NCBI GenBank assembly: GCA_009704515.1
Contig: WLDZ01000056.1
Location: 1-6,573 of the forward strand
From: Actinomycetota bacterium
Lineage (GTDB): Bacteria > Actinomycetota > Actinomycetes > Nanopelagicales > Nanopelagicaceae
Direction of reading: 5' to 3'
DNA: 6,573 bases
Part shown: positions 5,972 through 6,573 of the stretch, one piece after another
How positions within the stretch are numbered: the first letter of the stretch is position 1
Layout: every line of letters begins with the position of its first letter
The notes under the pieces: model-generated
Told to the model about the DNA's origin: nothing
What the model saw: the letters and a program-made list of their open reading frames with translations, nothing else
The model's database searches: none
Translations under genes and position numbers: made by a program

Positions 5972-6007
5972 CTATTTTAACTACTGTAAATTAAAGGGAA
6001 GCGAGAT
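5972..6007 (+). promoter_or_regulatory. 36-bp leader of htrA with ribosome binding site and possible -10
   Basis: This is the AT-rich gap between the methyltransferase stop and the htrA ATG. GGGA within AAAGGGAAGCGAG lies eight bases before the ATG at 6008, the clearest Shine-Dalgarno of the window. TACTGT (5982-5987) fits TAnnnT and would give a leader of about 14 bases, but no -35 is evident and read-through from the upstream operon is equally possible. No sigE or rseA gene is present in the gap. Confidence 0.4.
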
Positions 6008-6573
6008 ATGAGTAATCACGGAGATGGATTCGGACCAGGTGCAAATAGCCCTTGGTGGAATGCTCCTTCTCGCTCACGCATGAAAGTTTCGTTTCGCACT
6101 TTTCTCACCACAACAATTTTGGTTGGACTTATTGCAGGCGCTTTTGGAGCTGCATCAAGTGGCTCTCTCTTTGGATACTCAACACGACTAGTTTCCTCTA
6201 ATTCCACAATTGAACGATCTCCCGATTCTGTGGCCGGGATTGCAAAGCGAGTTCTCCCTTCAGTTGTATCAATCGAAGCAAAAGGCTCGGATGGAGGCTC
6301 AACGGGTTCTGGGTTTGTAATAGCCAGCGATGGTTACATTCTGACTAATAACCATGTGATTGCTGAAGCGGTCACAAGTGGCGGAAAGATCCTAGTTCGG
6401 CTGCAAGATGGTAGCTCTTACGAAGCCGATGTGATTGGTAGAGAAGTTTCTTACGATCTTGCTGTTTTGCGAATTAGCAATAAGAGACTCACCGCCCTTC
6501 AATTTGGCGATAGTGACAAAGTTGCTGTGGGAGATCCTGTTCTAGCAATCGGCTCTCCGCTAGGCCTCTCGGG
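6008..6573 (+). CDS. htrA: HtrA/DegP-like membrane-anchored serine protease (5' part, truncated by window end)
   Basis: The first 188 codons of a trypsin-like (S1C) protease. A short Gly/Asn/Trp-bearing cytosolic segment (1-30) precedes one membrane helix (about 31-50, TFLTTTILVGLIAGAFGAA), so the protease domain faces outside. From about 75 the chymotrypsin-like fold is evident: VLPSVVSIEA (82-91), GSGFVIASDGYILTNNHVI (100-118) with catalytic His116, and VSYDLAVLRI (147-156) with catalytic Asp150. AVGDPVLAIGSPLGLS (173-188) leads toward the active-site region. The catalytic serine (GNSGG) and any PDZ domain lie beyond 6573, so activity cannot be confirmed. HtrA proteases degrade or refold damaged envelope proteins. 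In mycobacteria and other actinobacteria the same protease lies beside an O-methyltransferase, sigE and its anti-sigma gene; here it follows the methyltransferase directly. A ribosome site precedes the ATG. Confidence 0.93.
   Translation, partial: MSNHGDGFGPGANSPWWNAPSRSRMKVSFRTFLTTTILVGLIAGAFGAASSGSLFGYSTRLVSSNSTIERSPDSVAGIAKRVLPSVVSIEAKGSDGGSTGSGFVIASDGYILTNNHVIAEAVTSGGKILVRLQDGSSYEADVIGREVSYDLAVLRISNKRLTALQFGDSDKVAVGDPVLAIGSPLGLS

Noticed and set aside
6016..6207. Minus-strand ORF of 63 codons in the htrA 5' region
   Set aside because: It mirrors the signal-anchor coding region; no motif and no ribosome site.

Overview
The window reads as ordinary chromosomal DNA from a small-genome, moderate-to-low-GC actinobacterium. 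The case for Actinobacteria is the gene content: an actinobacterial-type DapD, a DUF3117 protein, a LOG-family protein, an Rv1220c-like O-methyltransferase followed by an HtrA-like protease, and an actinobacterial SpoIID-domain protein with its GHGxGMSQ motif at the N-terminus. In Mycobacterium tuberculosis the counterparts lie in the same order between Rv1201c (dapD) and Rv1223 (htrA). The visibly AT-tolerant coding sequence, very short spacers and scarcity of Shine-Dalgarno sites suggest a streamlined lineage such as the freshwater acI group (Ca. Nanopelagicales). That placement is inference, not proof.

Layout. (1) Positions 1-1375, plus strand: the tail of an ABC-type polysaccharide/teichoic-acid exporter ATPase overlaps the start of a secreted SpoIID-domain protein, a cell-envelope pair. 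(2) Positions 1401-2333, minus strand: dapD, for lysine and diaminopimelate synthesis, convergent with the SpoIID gene and divergent from the next gene. (3) Positions 2369-3566, plus: LOG-family phosphoribohydrolase, an SRPBCC-fold protein and a 63-residue stand-alone sigma-region-4-like protein, closely spaced. (4) Positions about 3633-5971, plus: DUF3117 protein, M17 leucyl aminopeptidase (pepA) and an O-methyltransferase joined to pepA by a 4-bp ATGA overlap. (5) Positions 6008-6573, plus: the first 188 codons of a membrane-anchored HtrA-type serine protease, cut by the window end before its catalytic serine.

Functional links. The SpoIID protein, the exporter and HtrA all concern the envelope, and DapD supplies precursors for peptidoglycan and lysine. 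The genes in (3) and (4) look like housekeeping genes co-transcribed by proximity rather than one pathway.

No mobile element, CRISPR array, tRNA, rRNA or long repeat was seen. The points most worth following are the stand-alone sigma-4-like protein, the absence of sigE/rseA between the methyltransferase and htrA, the methyltransferase's altered metal-site motif, and the possible back-to-back leaderless promoters in the 35-bp dapD/LOG spacer.
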